The notes beneath the pieces are model-generated. The model did no database searches. It had not been told where the DNA came from and saw only the letters and a list, made by a program, of their open reading frames with translations. The position numbers and the translations under genes are program-made. A stretch of DNA of 64,000 bases from JARBUG01 sp035628915 (GTDB lineage: Bacteria > Bacillota > Sulfobacillia > Symbiobacteriales > Symbiobacteriaceae). Of this stretch, positions 18,538-27,302 are shown in pieces. Numbering within the stretch: the stretch's first letter is position 1; the number at the start of each line of letters is the position of its first letter. The stretch is taken from assembly GCA_035628915.1 (NCBI GenBank), contig DASPIW010000062.1, positions 11,395 to 75,394 of the forward strand, in the 5' to 3' direction.

Positions 18538-19491
18538 TTGATCATGAAGCGTTCGCTGGCAATGGGTGCCGCCCTGACCGCAGTCCTGATGCTCGTTACC
18601 GCCTGCGGCGGCGCCCCGAAGAAGACGGAGTCCCCTTCCACGCCCGAACCCGCCGCACCCAAACTGAGCGGGGAGATCAAAGTCGACGGCTCCTCTACGG
18701 TCGGACCCATCAGCATCGCGGTGGCCGAAGAGTTTATGAAGGTGAACCGGGACGTCAAGGTCTCCGTCGGCATCTCCGGCACCAGCGGCGGCATGAAGAA
18801 GTGGGTCAAGGGCGAGACCGACATGAACGACTCCTCCCGAAAGATTAAGGAGTCCGAAGTTGCAGAGGCTGCGAAGCTGGGTATCGAAGCGCTCGAGCTT
18901 CCCGTCGCCTACGACGGCATCTCCGTGGTCGTCAGCAAGGAGAACACCTGGGCCCAGTGCATCACCACGGCCGAGCTGAAGAAAATCTGGGACAAGGACT
19001 CCCAGGTCAAGACCTGGCAGGACGTCAACCCCCAGTGGCCCGCTGAGGAACTGAAGCTTTACGGCCCGGGCACCGACTCCGGCACCTTCGAGTATTTCAC
19101 CGAGCACATCAACGGGAAGGCCCTCCAGAGCCGGGCCGACTACACCGCCTCCGAAGATGACAACGTCCTCGTGAAGGGCGTTACCGGCAACAAGGGCGCC
19201 ATGGGCTATTTCGGCTACGCCTACTACAAGGAGAACGAGTCCAAGCTCCGGGCGGTCCAGGTCGACGGCGGCAAGGGCTGCACCGCTCCCAACGACGAGA
19301 CCATCTCCAAGCTCACCTATCCGATTGCCCGCCTGATCTATATCCACCCCAGCAAGAAGGCTCTGGAGCGGCCCGAGGTCAGGGCGTTCGTCAACTTCTA
19401 TCTGCAGAACGCCGCGACGCTCTCCAAGCAGGTCGGCTACACCCCGCTGGACGCGAAAATGTACGAGGAGTCCCTGGCCAAGGTCAAGTAG
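18538..19491 (+). CDS. pstS: Phosphate ABC transporter substrate-binding lipoprotein
   Basis: 317-aa phosphate-binding lipoprotein. TTG at 18538 is favoured by AAAGGAG at 18524-18530 (seven-base spacing); ATG at 18544 is the alternative. The signal peptide ends in the lipobox LVTAC, and a Thr/Pro-rich linker follows. Phosphate-binding motifs are clear: KVDGSSTVGPI, SGTSGGMKKW, YGPGTDSGTFEYF and NKGAMGYFGYAYY. First gene of pstSCAB-phoU. I see no clear PhoP box in the leader. Confidence 0.94.
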   Translation: MIMKRSLAMGAALTAVLMLVTACGGAPKKTESPSTPEPAAPKLSGEIKVDGSSTVGPISIAVAEEFMKVNRDVKVSVGISGTSGGMKKWVKGETDMNDSSRKIKESEVAEAAKLGIEALELPVAYDGISVVVSKENTWAQCITTAELKKIWDKDSQVKTWQDVNPQWPAEELKLYGPGTDSGTFEYFTEHINGKALQSRADYTASEDDNVLVKGVTGNKGAMGYFGYAYYKENESKLRAVQVDGGKGCTAPNDETISKLTYPIARLIYIHPSKKALERPEVRAFVNFYLQNAATLSKQVGYTPLDAKMYEESLAKVK

Positions 19492-19580
19492 CCGCCGAGC
19501 AGCCGGCGGGCCCCGGGGAACGCTTCCCGGGACCTCCCGCAGCCCTGGCAGGTTAAGATTCCGCCAAGAAAGGGTGAGCC

Positions 19581-20528
19581 GTGGTGGCAATCCCGGGTAC
19601 GGCCTCCCGGCACATGGTCGAGAAGACCGAGGCGACCCGCCGTGCTCGGCAGGTGAGCCGTGAACGGTTGATCGCCCGCCTCCTGCTGGCAAGCGGATGG
19701 GTCTCCATTCTGGTCACGGCGGGCATCGTCTTTTCGTTGCTGTTCGAGACAGCGGGCTTCTTCCAACTCGTCACGCTCAGGCAGTTCTTTACCGATCCCA
19801 AGTGGACGCCTGCGTTTGATCCTGCTCACTACGGCATTCTGTCGCTGCTGGCGGGCACCACCCTGATCGCCGCCGGCTCGGCACTGGTGGCCGTGCCCCT
19901 GGGGCTGGCTTCGGCCATTTACCTGAGCGAATATGCGCCTGAACGCCTGCGCCGGGTGCTGAGGCCGATCATGGAACTGCTGGCCGGCATTCCGACCGTC
20001 GTGTATGGGTACTTTGCCCTTACGTTCGTCACCCCGCTGCTCAAGCGGATCATTCCCGACCTGGACGTGTTCAACGCCCTGAGCGCTTTCATCACAGTGG
20101 GCATCATGATCACCCCGCTGATCTCGTCCATGAGCGAGGACGCCATGCTGGCCGTGCCCCGTTCGTTGCGGGAGGCGGCGTTCGCGCTGGGCGCCACCCG
20201 CCTGGAGGTGGCGCTCAAGGTGGTCCTGCCGGCAGCCTTTTCGGGCGTGATGGCCTCGGTGATTCTGGCCGTCTCCCGGGCGGTCGGCGAGACGATGATT
20301 GTCGCGCTGGCAGCCGGCTCCACGCCCAAGCTGACGCTCAATCCGCTCCAGTCGATTCAGACCATGACCGGCTATATTGCACAAATGAGCCAGGGTGACC
20401 TCGAAGCCGGTTCGCCGGCCTATAAGGCGATTTACGCCGTCGGCATGTCGCTGTTCTTGATTACGCTGGGGCTCAACTTGTTTGCCAAGTCGATCACCCG
20501 CCGCATGGAGAGGGGAGGGCGCCTATGA
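19581..20528 (+). CDS. pstC: Phosphate ABC transporter permease PstC
   Basis: 315-aa permease with six predicted membrane helices after a charged N-terminal stretch. The cytoplasmic EAA loop is present (REAAFALGATRLEVALKVVLP). GTG at 19581 follows AAAGGGTGAG; the GTG at 19584 would serve equally. It forms the membrane channel with PstA, and its stop overlaps the pstA start by four bases. Confidence 0.94.
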   Translation: MVAIPGTASRHMVEKTEATRRARQVSRERLIARLLLASGWVSILVTAGIVFSLLFETAGFFQLVTLRQFFTDPKWTPAFDPAHYGILSLLAGTTLIAAGSALVAVPLGLASAIYLSEYAPERLRRVLRPIMELLAGIPTVVYGYFALTFVTPLLKRIIPDLDVFNALSAFITVGIMITPLISSMSEDAMLAVPRSLREAAFALGATRLEVALKVVLPAAFSGVMASVILAVSRAVGETMIVALAAGSTPKLTLNPLQSIQTMTGYIAQMSQGDLEAGSPAYKAIYAVGMSLFLITLGLNLFAKSITRRMERGGRL

Positions 20529-21397
20529 GCCGGGACTTCCGGGGCCGCCGGGTCCTTCGCAGGCGGATCGATCGCTGGACGCATGGGCTCTTCCTGGCGG
20601 CGGTCGGCCTGGCCGTCGGCGTTCTGGGCGTCCTGCTGTGGGACGTTCTCAGCGGCGGCGTGAAGCACCTGGACTGGCAGTTCCTGACCAGCTACGCCTC
20701 CCGCTTCTGGCAGCAGGCGGGCATTCTCGCCCCGCTGGCCGGCTCCTTCTACGTCATCGGGCTCACGGCCCTGCTGGCGCTGCCGTTGGGCATCGCAGCC
20801 GCCGTTTACCTGGAGTTTTACGCCGGCGACCGTTGGGTCAACCGGCTGATTCAGACCAACATCGCGAACCTGGCCGGTGTCCCGTCCATCGTGTACGGCC
20901 TCTTCGGGCTTGCCGTTTTGGTGCGCTTCCTGGGGTTCGACCGCAGTGTCCTGTCGGCCGCACTGACCATGGCGTTCCTGATTCTCCCCGCCGTCATCGT
21001 TAATACGCAGGAGGCGCTCCGGGCGGTGCCCCGGACGATCATTCACGGCGCTTACGCGCTGGGCGCCACCAAGTGGCAGACAATCAGCACGGTCGTGCTG
21101 CCGTCAGCCGCCGGCGGCATTCTGACCGGCGCCATCCTGGCCCTCTCCCGGGCCCTGGGCGAGACCGCCCCGCTGATCACGGTTGGCGCCTGGGTCTTTC
21201 TCACCTACCTGCCCAAGAGCCCGCTGGACGGCTTCACGGTGCTGCCGATTCAGATCTGGTTCTGGTCATCCATGCCCCAGCAGGGGTTCCAGGAGCTGGC
21301 CGCCAGCGCCATAATCGTGCTGTTGATCGCGCTCCTGAGCATCAACAGCGTGGCGATCATCCTGCGCAATAAGTACCAGAAGAAGGCGGAGTGGTAG
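20525..21397 (+). CDS. pstA: Phosphate ABC transporter permease PstA
   Basis: 290-aa second permease of the Pst importer. Six membrane helices; PSIVYGLFGLAVLVRF and the EAA loop HGAYALGATKWQTISTVVLP are typical. The start is an ATGA overlap with pstC, with GGAGGG upstream, which implies translational coupling. pstB follows after three bases. Confidence 0.94.
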   Translation: MSRDFRGRRVLRRRIDRWTHGLFLAAVGLAVGVLGVLLWDVLSGGVKHLDWQFLTSYASRFWQQAGILAPLAGSFYVIGLTALLALPLGIAAAVYLEFYAGDRWVNRLIQTNIANLAGVPSIVYGLFGLAVLVRFLGFDRSVLSAALTMAFLILPAVIVNTQEALRAVPRTIIHGAYALGATKWQTISTVVLPSAAGGILTGAILALSRALGETAPLITVGAWVFLTYLPKSPLDGFTVLPIQIWFWSSMPQQGFQELAASAIIVLLIALLSINSVAIILRNKYQKKAEW

Positions 21398-21400
21398 ACC

Positions 21401-22168
21401 ATGACGAGGAAGGCACAGGTGGCTCCCGCCTTCGAAACAAACGATCTTAACCTTTACTACGGCACACATCATGCGCTGCACAACATCAGCATGACGATCG
21501 GGTCCCGGGCCGTAACGGCAATCATCGGGCCGTCCGGCTGCGGCAAGTCAACGTTCCTGCGCTGCCTCAACCGGATGAACGACCTGATTCCGGGCTGCCG
21601 GGTCGAAGGCCGGATCCTGTTCCGGGGGCAGGAGATTTCCGGTGACGGCGTCGATCCCATGGAGGTCCGGTATCGCGTTGGTATGGTCTTTCAAAAGCCG
21701 AACCCCTTCCCCAAGTCGATCTACGAAAACGTTGCGTTCGGGCCGCGCATCAACGGGTATGAGGGCGACCTGAACCACATCGTGGAAGGCTCGCTGCGGC
21801 GGGCGGCGCTCTGGGAAGAAGTGAAAGACCGCCTCCACGAAAGCGCCTTGTCGCTTTCCGGCGGACAGCAGCAACGGCTCTGCATCGCCCGGGCCCTGGC
21901 GGTCGATCCTGAAGTGATTCTCATGGATGAGCCGTGCTCGGCGCTCGATCCCATTTCGACCGGCCATGTAGAAGATCTCATGACGCAATTGAAGCAGGAC
22001 TACACGATTCTGTTGGTGACCCACAACATGCAGCAGGCCGCCCGGGTGGCGGACGTGACCGCCTTTTTCCTCGGCGGGGACCTGATCGAAATGAACAGTA
22101 CGAACGTGATTTTCGCAACGCCCCGCGATCAGCGAACCGAGGATTATATTACCGGGCGCTTCGGATAA
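21401..22168 (+). CDS. pstB: Phosphate ABC transporter ATP-binding protein
   Basis: 255-aa ATPase energising phosphate uptake. Walker A GPSGCGKST (about residues 47-55), the PstB-specific RVGMVFQKPNPFPKSIYENV, signature LSGGQQQRLCIARAL and Walker B VILMDEPCSALDP are all intact. Length is normal. It is the most confidently typed member of the operon. Confidence 0.96.
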   Translation: MTRKAQVAPAFETNDLNLYYGTHHALHNISMTIGSRAVTAIIGPSGCGKSTFLRCLNRMNDLIPGCRVEGRILFRGQEISGDGVDPMEVRYRVGMVFQKPNPFPKSIYENVAFGPRINGYEGDLNHIVEGSLRRAALWEEVKDRLHESALSLSGGQQQRLCIARALAVDPEVILMDEPCSALDPISTGHVEDLMTQLKQDYTILLVTHNMQQAARVADVTAFFLGGDLIEMNSTNVIFATPRDQRTEDYITGRFG

Positions 22169-22182
22169 AAGGGGGGGCGGTC

Positions 22183-22839
22183 TTGACACGCAGTGCGTTT
22201 GAACGGCAGCTTGACCGGTTGCGCAGTGAGCTTCAGCTCATGGGATTTCAGGTGCAGCAGGCCATAGGCCGGGCGGTTGGCGCTCTGGTCAACCGCGACA
22301 CGGCAGCCGCTATGGCTGTCATCACTGGTGACCTCGAGGTAAACGAGACCTATTCACGGGTGGAGCGGATCTGCCTGGAGCTGCTCGCCCTGCAGCAGCC
22401 CATGGCCCGCGACCTGCGGCGCATTGCCTCTGCCCTGAAGGTCATTACCGACCTGGAGCGAATGGCCGACCATGCCGTCGACATCGCACGGGTGGTGGTG
22501 CGGCTGGAAGGGTCCACGTTCGTGAAGCCTCTGGTTGACATTCCGGCTATGGCCGAACTTGTTCAGACGATGGTGGAGGAGGCTCTGGTTGCCTTCGTTA
22601 CCCGGAACCGCGAGCTGGCGCTGGTGATGATCGCCAGGGATCACCAGGTGGACAGCCTCCACCGGCGAGTCATATTGGACCTGCAGGATTTGATGGAGCG
22701 TGACCGCACTACCGTGGCGCAGGGCATTCAACTGCTGGCCGTCAGCGGCGCCCTGGAGCGAATCGGCGACCATGCGACCAACGTAGGCGAATGGCTGATT
22801 TATGTCGAGACCGGAGAGCGCACCGAGTTGAACCAGTAG
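22183..22839 (+). CDS. phoU: Phosphate signalling regulator PhoU
   Basis: 218-aa protein of two three-helix PhoU repeats; each carries the metal-coordinating pattern (ITDLERMADHAVDIA and ALERIGDHATNVGEW). The TTG start at 22183 is preceded by a G-rich Shine-Dalgarno (GGGGGGGCGG) fourteen bases after pstB; longer frames run back into pstB and are rejected. PhoU links Pst transport to Pho two-component signalling. Confidence 0.93.
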   Translation: MTRSAFERQLDRLRSELQLMGFQVQQAIGRAVGALVNRDTAAAMAVITGDLEVNETYSRVERICLELLALQQPMARDLRRIASALKVITDLERMADHAVDIARVVVRLEGSTFVKPLVDIPAMAELVQTMVEEALVAFVTRNRELALVMIARDHQVDSLHRRVILDLQDLMERDRTTVAQGIQLLAVSGALERIGDHATNVGEWLIYVETGERTELNQ

Positions 22840-22860
22840 GAGGCCGGAGGTGTCGGTGAC

Positions 22861-23571
22861 ATGGCGCCCCGAGTTCTTGTAGTCGATCACGATCGTGCTG
22901 TACGAAATCTCGCAAGCAAGCACCTGGCTGCCGCCGGGCTGGAGGTGTCCACAGCCGCCGGCGGGCGCCAGGCGCTGGTGGCCATCTCCGGCATGGCTGT
23001 CGACATGGTGATACTGGACTTGATGCTGCCAGACATGGATGGTATTGACTTGTGCCGCCAGCTCCGGCGGCGCACGCGCGTGCCATTGCTGGTGATGGCC
23101 GAAGCGCAGCACGAGGTGGAGCGGTACCTCGCCCTGGAGGTGGGCGCAGATGATTTTCTCATCAAGCCGCTGGTTACTCGGGAGTTCAGCATCCGGGTGC
23201 GGGCGCATCTGCGCCGCTGGCTGTGGCAACAGGAAGCGACGCCGCAAACGGATCCCGAGCTTTTGCGGGTCGGAGAGTTGCTGCTCGACTTGTCCGGCCG
23301 CCGGGCCAGCCTGCGCGGGAATCCCCTCCATCTGACGCCGACCGAGTTTCACCTGCTGCGGGTGCTCTGCCAGGCTCCGGGTATCGCCTTTCCACGCGAG
23401 CGACTGTTCGCGCTGGCGACGGGGCGCCCGGTCAGTGGCGACGCCCGGCAGGTGGATGTGCATATTCGCTCACTCCGCCTCAAGCTGGAGCTCGACCCGG
23501 CGCATCCGCGGTTCTTGCAGACCGTGCGCGGTGCGGGTTACCGGGTTCAGGGGGTACCTTCCGCACCGTGA
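22861..23571 (+). CDS. OmpR/PhoB-family response regulator
   Basis: 236-aa regulator with an N-terminal receiver domain (phospho-acceptor Asp in MVILDLMLPDMDG, near residue 53; conserved Lys in DFLIKPLV) and a C-terminal winged helix (LTPTEFHLLRVLCQAPG, RQVDVHIRSLRLKL). The acidic pocket reads VVDHD, so one of the usual Asp/Glu pair is His. It follows phoU by 21 bases and is probably co-transcribed; by position it could be the phosphate-response regulator. No histidine kinase is encoded next to it, which is unusual. The target genes are inferred only from context. Confidence 0.85.
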   Translation: MAPRVLVVDHDRAVRNLASKHLAAAGLEVSTAAGGRQALVAISGMAVDMVILDLMLPDMDGIDLCRQLRRRTRVPLLVMAEAQHEVERYLALEVGADDFLIKPLVTREFSIRVRAHLRRWLWQQEATPQTDPELLRVGELLLDLSGRRASLRGNPLHLTPTEFHLLRVLCQAPGIAFPRERLFALATGRPVSGDARQVDVHIRSLRLKLELDPAHPRFLQTVRGAGYRVQGVPSAP

Positions 23572-23657
23572 CCGTAGGTTTCTGAGTTCTCCCACGTACT
23601 GATCACTTTGCTCTACAGTCGTTAGTCCCCTCAACCGATGTGCGTCACGCAACGAAG

Positions 23658-23675
23658 TTGTAAGATATGTTACAA
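23658..23675. promoter_or_regulatory. Fnr/Crp/Rex-like dyad upstream of tatA
   Basis: TTGTAAGATATGTTACAA: perfect 6-bp arms TTGTAA/TTACAA separated by 6 bp, 35 bp upstream of the tatA start. The form is close to Rex (TTGTGA-N6-TCACAA) and Fnr/Crp sites; which regulator binds is not determinable by eye. Confidence 0.5.
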
Positions 23676-23709
23676 GCCGGTTTGAATCTACAGGCACAGG
23701 AGGGGGCTA

Positions 23710-23916
23710 ATGTTTCAGAAGATTGGATTGATGGAGATTGCACTGATCGTCGGTGTTGCGCTCCTGATTTTCGGCCCTTCCAAGCTTCCGGGTATTGGTC
23801 GGTCGATTGGCGAAGGGCTGCGGGAGTTCAAGAAGTCGATCAAGTCCGTAACGGATGAGGTAACGCCTGCCGTTCAGGAAGTCAAGAAAGAGATCAGCGA
23901 CGCAAAGCAGCTGTAA
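23710..23916 (+). CDS. tatA: Sec-independent protein translocase subunit TatA
   Basis: 68-aa TatA/E-type protein: one N-terminal membrane helix (IALIVGVALLIFGPSKLPGIGRSIGEG) with the conserved FGPxKLP hinge, then an amphipathic helix and an acidic/basic tail. Shine-Dalgarno CAGGAGGGGG. TatC is not in the window. It lies upstream of Tat-dependent molybdoenzymes (PsrA-like at 29721, FdhA at 42255), and a dyad at 23658 suggests redox-linked control. Confidence 0.93.
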   Translation: MFQKIGLMEIALIVGVALLIFGPSKLPGIGRSIGEGLREFKKSIKSVTDEVTPAVQEVKKEISDAKQL

Positions 23917-23917
23917 C

Positions 23918-23957
23918 CCAGAGGGGGCCGACTGTAGAAATACGGCCGGCCTCTTTT
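23918..23957 (+). terminator. Terminator after tatA
   Basis: GAGGGGGCCG / CGGCCGGCCTC imperfect stem followed by TTTTT. Confidence 0.7.
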
Positions 23958-23976
23958 TCGCTGGAGGTGATCCGGC

Positions 23977-24969
23977 ATGTTCGGGCTCGACAAGTGGCTG
24001 AAACTGATCGACCCGGAGCCTGTACTGATCAACCAGTCGGCCTGCCTGCGGGCCCGCCATGTCCGGGCTGCCTGCCGCGCCTGCTCCGACATTTGCCCGT
24101 CCGGAGCCTTCGGGTTTGCCGACCGGCGGCTGACCGTGGACGCATCCCTGTGCAGTCGGTGCGGACTCTGCCTGGGCGTTTGCCCGACGGCGGCGCTGCA
24201 GGTGCGGGTCATCGATGAGGCGGCGCTGGACGGTGCCGTTGACGTGCGGTGCTCGAGAGCGCCGGGCGATGGCGTGGCCGTGCCCTGCCTGGGCGCCCTG
24301 TCGCATGACCATCTGGTTGACTTGGGCAGCCGGCGCCCCGGTGTGGCGCTAACAGCAGGGGAGTGCGAGGCCTGTCCGCTGGCACGTGGCGGCACGCTGG
24401 CGAAGGCGACGCTGGCAGCGGCGACGGTGACGCTGAAAGCGTTGGACGTAACAGAGCCCCCGCAGTGGCGGACAGCGGCTGCTGGGTATCCGGGGGGTGA
24501 ACAGGCCGCCGTCAACCGGCGCGAGCTGCTGGCCTTCTGGGGGCGGAGTGCGGTTCAGACTGGACGGAGCCTGCTGCCGGACCGGGAAGTCAACCCGGTG
24601 AAGCTCCCGGCAAAGGTGCCGGGCCGCCGCCTGCGCTGGCTGAAGCGATTTACACCGCCTGAGCACGACCGGCGGATTGCGTGGCCCACCAGGGTGGTCC
24701 GGGCCGGGTGCAACGGGTGCACCATCTGCGTGGGCTTCTGCCCCACCGGGGCGCTGACGGCGCGGGAAGAAGACGGCAACTGGACGCTCTTGTTCCAGGT
24801 GGCATCCTGTGTGGACTGCAAAATGTGCATTAGCTTGTGTCCAAGACGGGTTCTGGAACCAGGGGAGGCGCCGCTGGTCAGGGAGCTGCTCGGCGGCACT
24901 TCACAGGACCTTGTCACGGTGGCCGGCGCCGACCGGCCCGTGGCGGGCGGGTTCCGACCCGGCCGATAG
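23977..24969 (+). CDS. 4Fe-4S ferredoxin-type protein with four cluster motifs
   Basis: 330-aa soluble iron-sulfur protein. Two motifs lie in the N-terminal third (CRACSDICPSG, CSRCGLCLGVCP) and two near the C-terminus (CNGCTICVGFCP, CVDCKMCISLCP). They are separated by a ~170-residue middle region with its own Cys pairs (GECEACPL) that I cannot assign. GGAGGTGAT precedes the ATG. The next gene, a histidine kinase, starts 23 bases downstream, so the three genes to 27088 form one unit. Role unknown: electron carrier to the respiratory enzymes, or redox input to the kinase, are both possible. Confidence 0.8.
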   Translation: MFGLDKWLKLIDPEPVLINQSACLRARHVRAACRACSDICPSGAFGFADRRLTVDASLCSRCGLCLGVCPTAALQVRVIDEAALDGAVDVRCSRAPGDGVAVPCLGALSHDHLVDLGSRRPGVALTAGECEACPLARGGTLAKATLAAATVTLKALDVTEPPQWRTAAAGYPGGEQAAVNRRELLAFWGRSAVQTGRSLLPDREVNPVKLPAKVPGRRLRWLKRFTPPEHDRRIAWPTRVVRAGCNGCTICVGFCPTGALTAREEDGNWTLLFQVASCVDCKMCISLCPRRVLEPGEAPLVRELLGGTSQDLVTVAGADRPVAGGFRPGR

Positions 24970-24992
24970 CAGACGCAGCCGGGAGGCATTGC

Positions 24993-26417
24993 ATGGCTGA
25001 ATTCCTGCGCAACAACTTGCCCAACATTCGCTTTATCTACGGCTTAATCTTCTTCACCCTCGGGTTGGCCATCGTTCTGCAGCCCCGGCGCAACAGCGTG
25101 TACTATCTCGCAACGGCGCTCAGCTGGCTGTCGGCGTTCGCACTGGTTCACGCCTTTGCGGACTGGGGACTCCTCTTCATTCCGTTCCACCAGAGGGCCG
25201 ACCACCCGCACGTCATTAACCAGATGCTGTTGGTCCGCGGGATGGCGATCGTACTTTCGTTCGGGCTCCTGTCGCAGTTCGGTCTGTCTTTGCTGCTCGA
25301 AAAACGCCCTCGGCTCCGGTGGGTCAACGTAATTCCTTCGGCCGTCACCGGAGTCTTCTTGTTGCTGTATATGTTCGAACTCGGTTCGACATCCGGGGAC
25401 GATTTCCTGATCACGCGGATCACTTCCCGGTACTTCCTGGGGTTCCCGGCTGCCGTCCTTTCGGCCTGGGGGCTCCTGACTCAGGTGCGGACGCTGAAGC
25501 AGGACCAGCTTGCCAAACACGTGGGCTATGTCTACGGCGCTGCCGCCTGCTTTGTCCTCTATAGCATCGTGGGCGGGCTGATCGTCCCTACCGGCGACTT
25601 CTTCCCGGCCGATACCTACAACGAAGACACCTTCTTCAGCCTGTTCCATATGCCGGTGGAAGTGGCCCGCGGCCTCGCCGTAGCCGGGCTTACCTACTTC
25701 ACCGTACGGCTGCTGGATATTTTCCACGTGGAGACGCAGCGCCGGCTCCAGGCCGCGGAGCAAGGCCGGGCACTGCTGTGGGAGCGGGAACGAATTGCCC
25801 GCGAACTGCATGACGGCATCATGCAGACGCTCTACGGCACCGGCCTTGGCCTGAAGCAGATGCGCACCCTGGTTTATGACAACGGTCCGCAGGCGGCGAT
25901 TCTCAACGAGTTAAACCGGGAGATCGGACGCGCGATTGTCCAGATGCGCCGGTTTGTACTGGATCTCAAGGAGCAGAGCGTGACCTGTTCCGATCTGGCG
26001 GAGGCCGTTCGCTCCCTCACCCGGGAGGTTGAGCAGTTCGCCGGCATCCGCGTCCAGGTCGATGTTGAGTTTCCGGAGGAGGATGGGATTCGGGTGCCTG
26101 CCGGTGTACGGGAGGAGATACTGTCCGTCCTGCGGGAAGGGCTGTCCAACGTGGTTCGCCACTCCGGCGCCGATGAGGTGCGCGTTCTGTGCGCGATTGA
26201 AGACGACACGGCACTCCTGCGGATTTCCGACACGGGGTGCGGCTTTGACCCGAGCATCGCCACAGTGGGGCGAGGACTCGAATCTGCCCGGGAGCGGGCA
26301 GAGGCGCTCGGGGGGTTCCTGCAGGTACACAGCGCCATCGGGCAAGGGACACAGTTGGTTGCTCACCTGCCGGTTTCACGCACCGGGCGGAGAAGTGGAA
26401 AGGGGGCGCGCACATGA
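24993..26417 (+). CDS. Membrane sensor histidine kinase, NarX/DegS (HisKA_3) type
   Basis: 474 aa. ATG at 24993 has GGGAGG six bases upstream; longer frames run back into the ferredoxin gene. Residues 1-235 contain about seven membrane helices with no large outside domain, so it probably senses a membrane or internal signal. The dimerisation box RERIARELHDGIMQTL carries the phospho-acceptor His273; the ATPase domain has an N box (EILSVLREGLSNVVRHS) and ISDTGCGFD. It overlaps the response regulator gene by four bases. The pair sits between tatA/ferredoxin and the psr operon, which it may control. Confidence 0.9.
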   Translation: MAEFLRNNLPNIRFIYGLIFFTLGLAIVLQPRRNSVYYLATALSWLSAFALVHAFADWGLLFIPFHQRADHPHVINQMLLVRGMAIVLSFGLLSQFGLSLLLEKRPRLRWVNVIPSAVTGVFLLLYMFELGSTSGDDFLITRITSRYFLGFPAAVLSAWGLLTQVRTLKQDQLAKHVGYVYGAAACFVLYSIVGGLIVPTGDFFPADTYNEDTFFSLFHMPVEVARGLAVAGLTYFTVRLLDIFHVETQRRLQAAEQGRALLWERERIARELHDGIMQTLYGTGLGLKQMRTLVYDNGPQAAILNELNREIGRAIVQMRRFVLDLKEQSVTCSDLAEAVRSLTREVEQFAGIRVQVDVEFPEEDGIRVPAGVREEILSVLREGLSNVVRHSGADEVRVLCAIEDDTALLRISDTGCGFDPSIATVGRGLESARERAEALGGFLQVHSAIGQGTQLVAHLPVSRTGRRSGKGART

Positions 26418-27088
26418 ACCAGGCGAAGAAGCGGCTGATGGTGGTCGATGACCATGGGATCGTCCGCCTCGGTTTGGTGGCGCTGCTCTCCCAGCAGCCC
26501 GACCTGGTGGTGGTGGGTCAGGCCTCGAGTGCGGAGGAAGCCCTGCCCATGATCGCCGAGCTCAAGCCCGATCTGGTCGTGATGGACGTCCGCCTCCCGG
26601 GCCGGGACGGAATTGCAGCCTGCCGGGAGACGAAAGCGGTCAGTCCGTCGACCGAAGTGATTGTGCTCTCATCGTTCGCCGAGCCTCAGACGGTGACGGC
26701 GGCTTTCATGGCCGGCGCCCGGGGGTATGTGCTGAAAGACCTGGAGAATCACCGTCTGCTGCAGGCGATTCAGACCGTGGCCGCAGGCGGCTCGGCGCTG
26801 GATCCCAACCTGGGCGTGGCGCTCGCCCAGGGCATGCAGGCCATGATGAAGGAGAAGCAGGCGCCTCCCCCCGAGCCGCTCTCCAAGCACGACACCGCGA
26901 TTCTCAAGCTGGTGGCCAAGGGCTTGACCAACCGGGAGATCGGCGACCAGCTCCACCTGAGCGACAAGACCGTCCGAAACTACCTGAGCGAGTTCATGCA
27001 CAAACACAATCTGCACAACCGTGCCGAAGCAGCCGCCTTCGCCGTCCAGCAAGGCCTGCTCGACCATGTTCGAGTAGGTGTGGGTTAA
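26414..27088 (+). CDS. NarL/FixJ-family response regulator
   Basis: 224-aa regulator: receiver domain with Asp in VVMDVRLPGRDG (near residue 56), Lys in GYVLKDLEN, and a C-terminal LuxR-type helix-turn-helix (KGLTNREIGDQLHLSDKTVR). It overlaps the kinase by four bases (ATGA), so it is the cognate partner. A strong hairpin terminator follows. Likely targets are the neighbouring respiratory genes (inference). Confidence 0.92.
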   Translation: MNQAKKRLMVVDDHGIVRLGLVALLSQQPDLVVVGQASSAEEALPMIAELKPDLVVMDVRLPGRDGIAACRETKAVSPSTEVIVLSSFAEPQTVTAAFMAGARGYVLKDLENHRLLQAIQTVAAGGSALDPNLGVALAQGMQAMMKEKQAPPPEPLSKHDTAILKLVAKGLTNREIGDQLHLSDKTVRNYLSEFMHKHNLHNRAEAAAFAVQQGLLDHVRVGVG

Positions 27089-27102
27089 GGCAATTAATAC
27101 AG

Positions 27103-27150
27103 GAACCCCCGGTCCGCTCCAGTAGTAATGGAGCGACCGGGGGTCTTTCA
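27103..27150 (+). terminator. Terminator of the ferredoxin/two-component operon
   Basis: ACCCCCGGTCCGCTCC / GGAGCGACCGGGGGT stem with a 9-base loop, then CTTTC. Confidence 0.8.
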
Positions 27151-27204
27151 GCGTCGGCACCTAGTTCAGTCCAGACTTATGTCGAGAGTTGACGAACGAA
27201 AAGA

Positions 27205-27252
27205 AGAACGCACCTTCAGCCGTGTGACAGGCCGAAAGTGCGTTCTCTGCTA
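27205..27252. other. Inverted repeat upstream of the 26-aa gene
   Basis: AGAACGCACCTTCAGCC pairs with GGCCGAAAGTGCGTTCT. On the minus strand it is followed by CTTCTTTTCG, so it could end an RNA running antisense to the small gene downstream. Confidence 0.4.
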
Positions 27253-27302
27253 TCCTGGTTTTGGGAGTCGCAGCGGGCCAGCCTCCGAGAGGAGGTGTCC
27301 GG

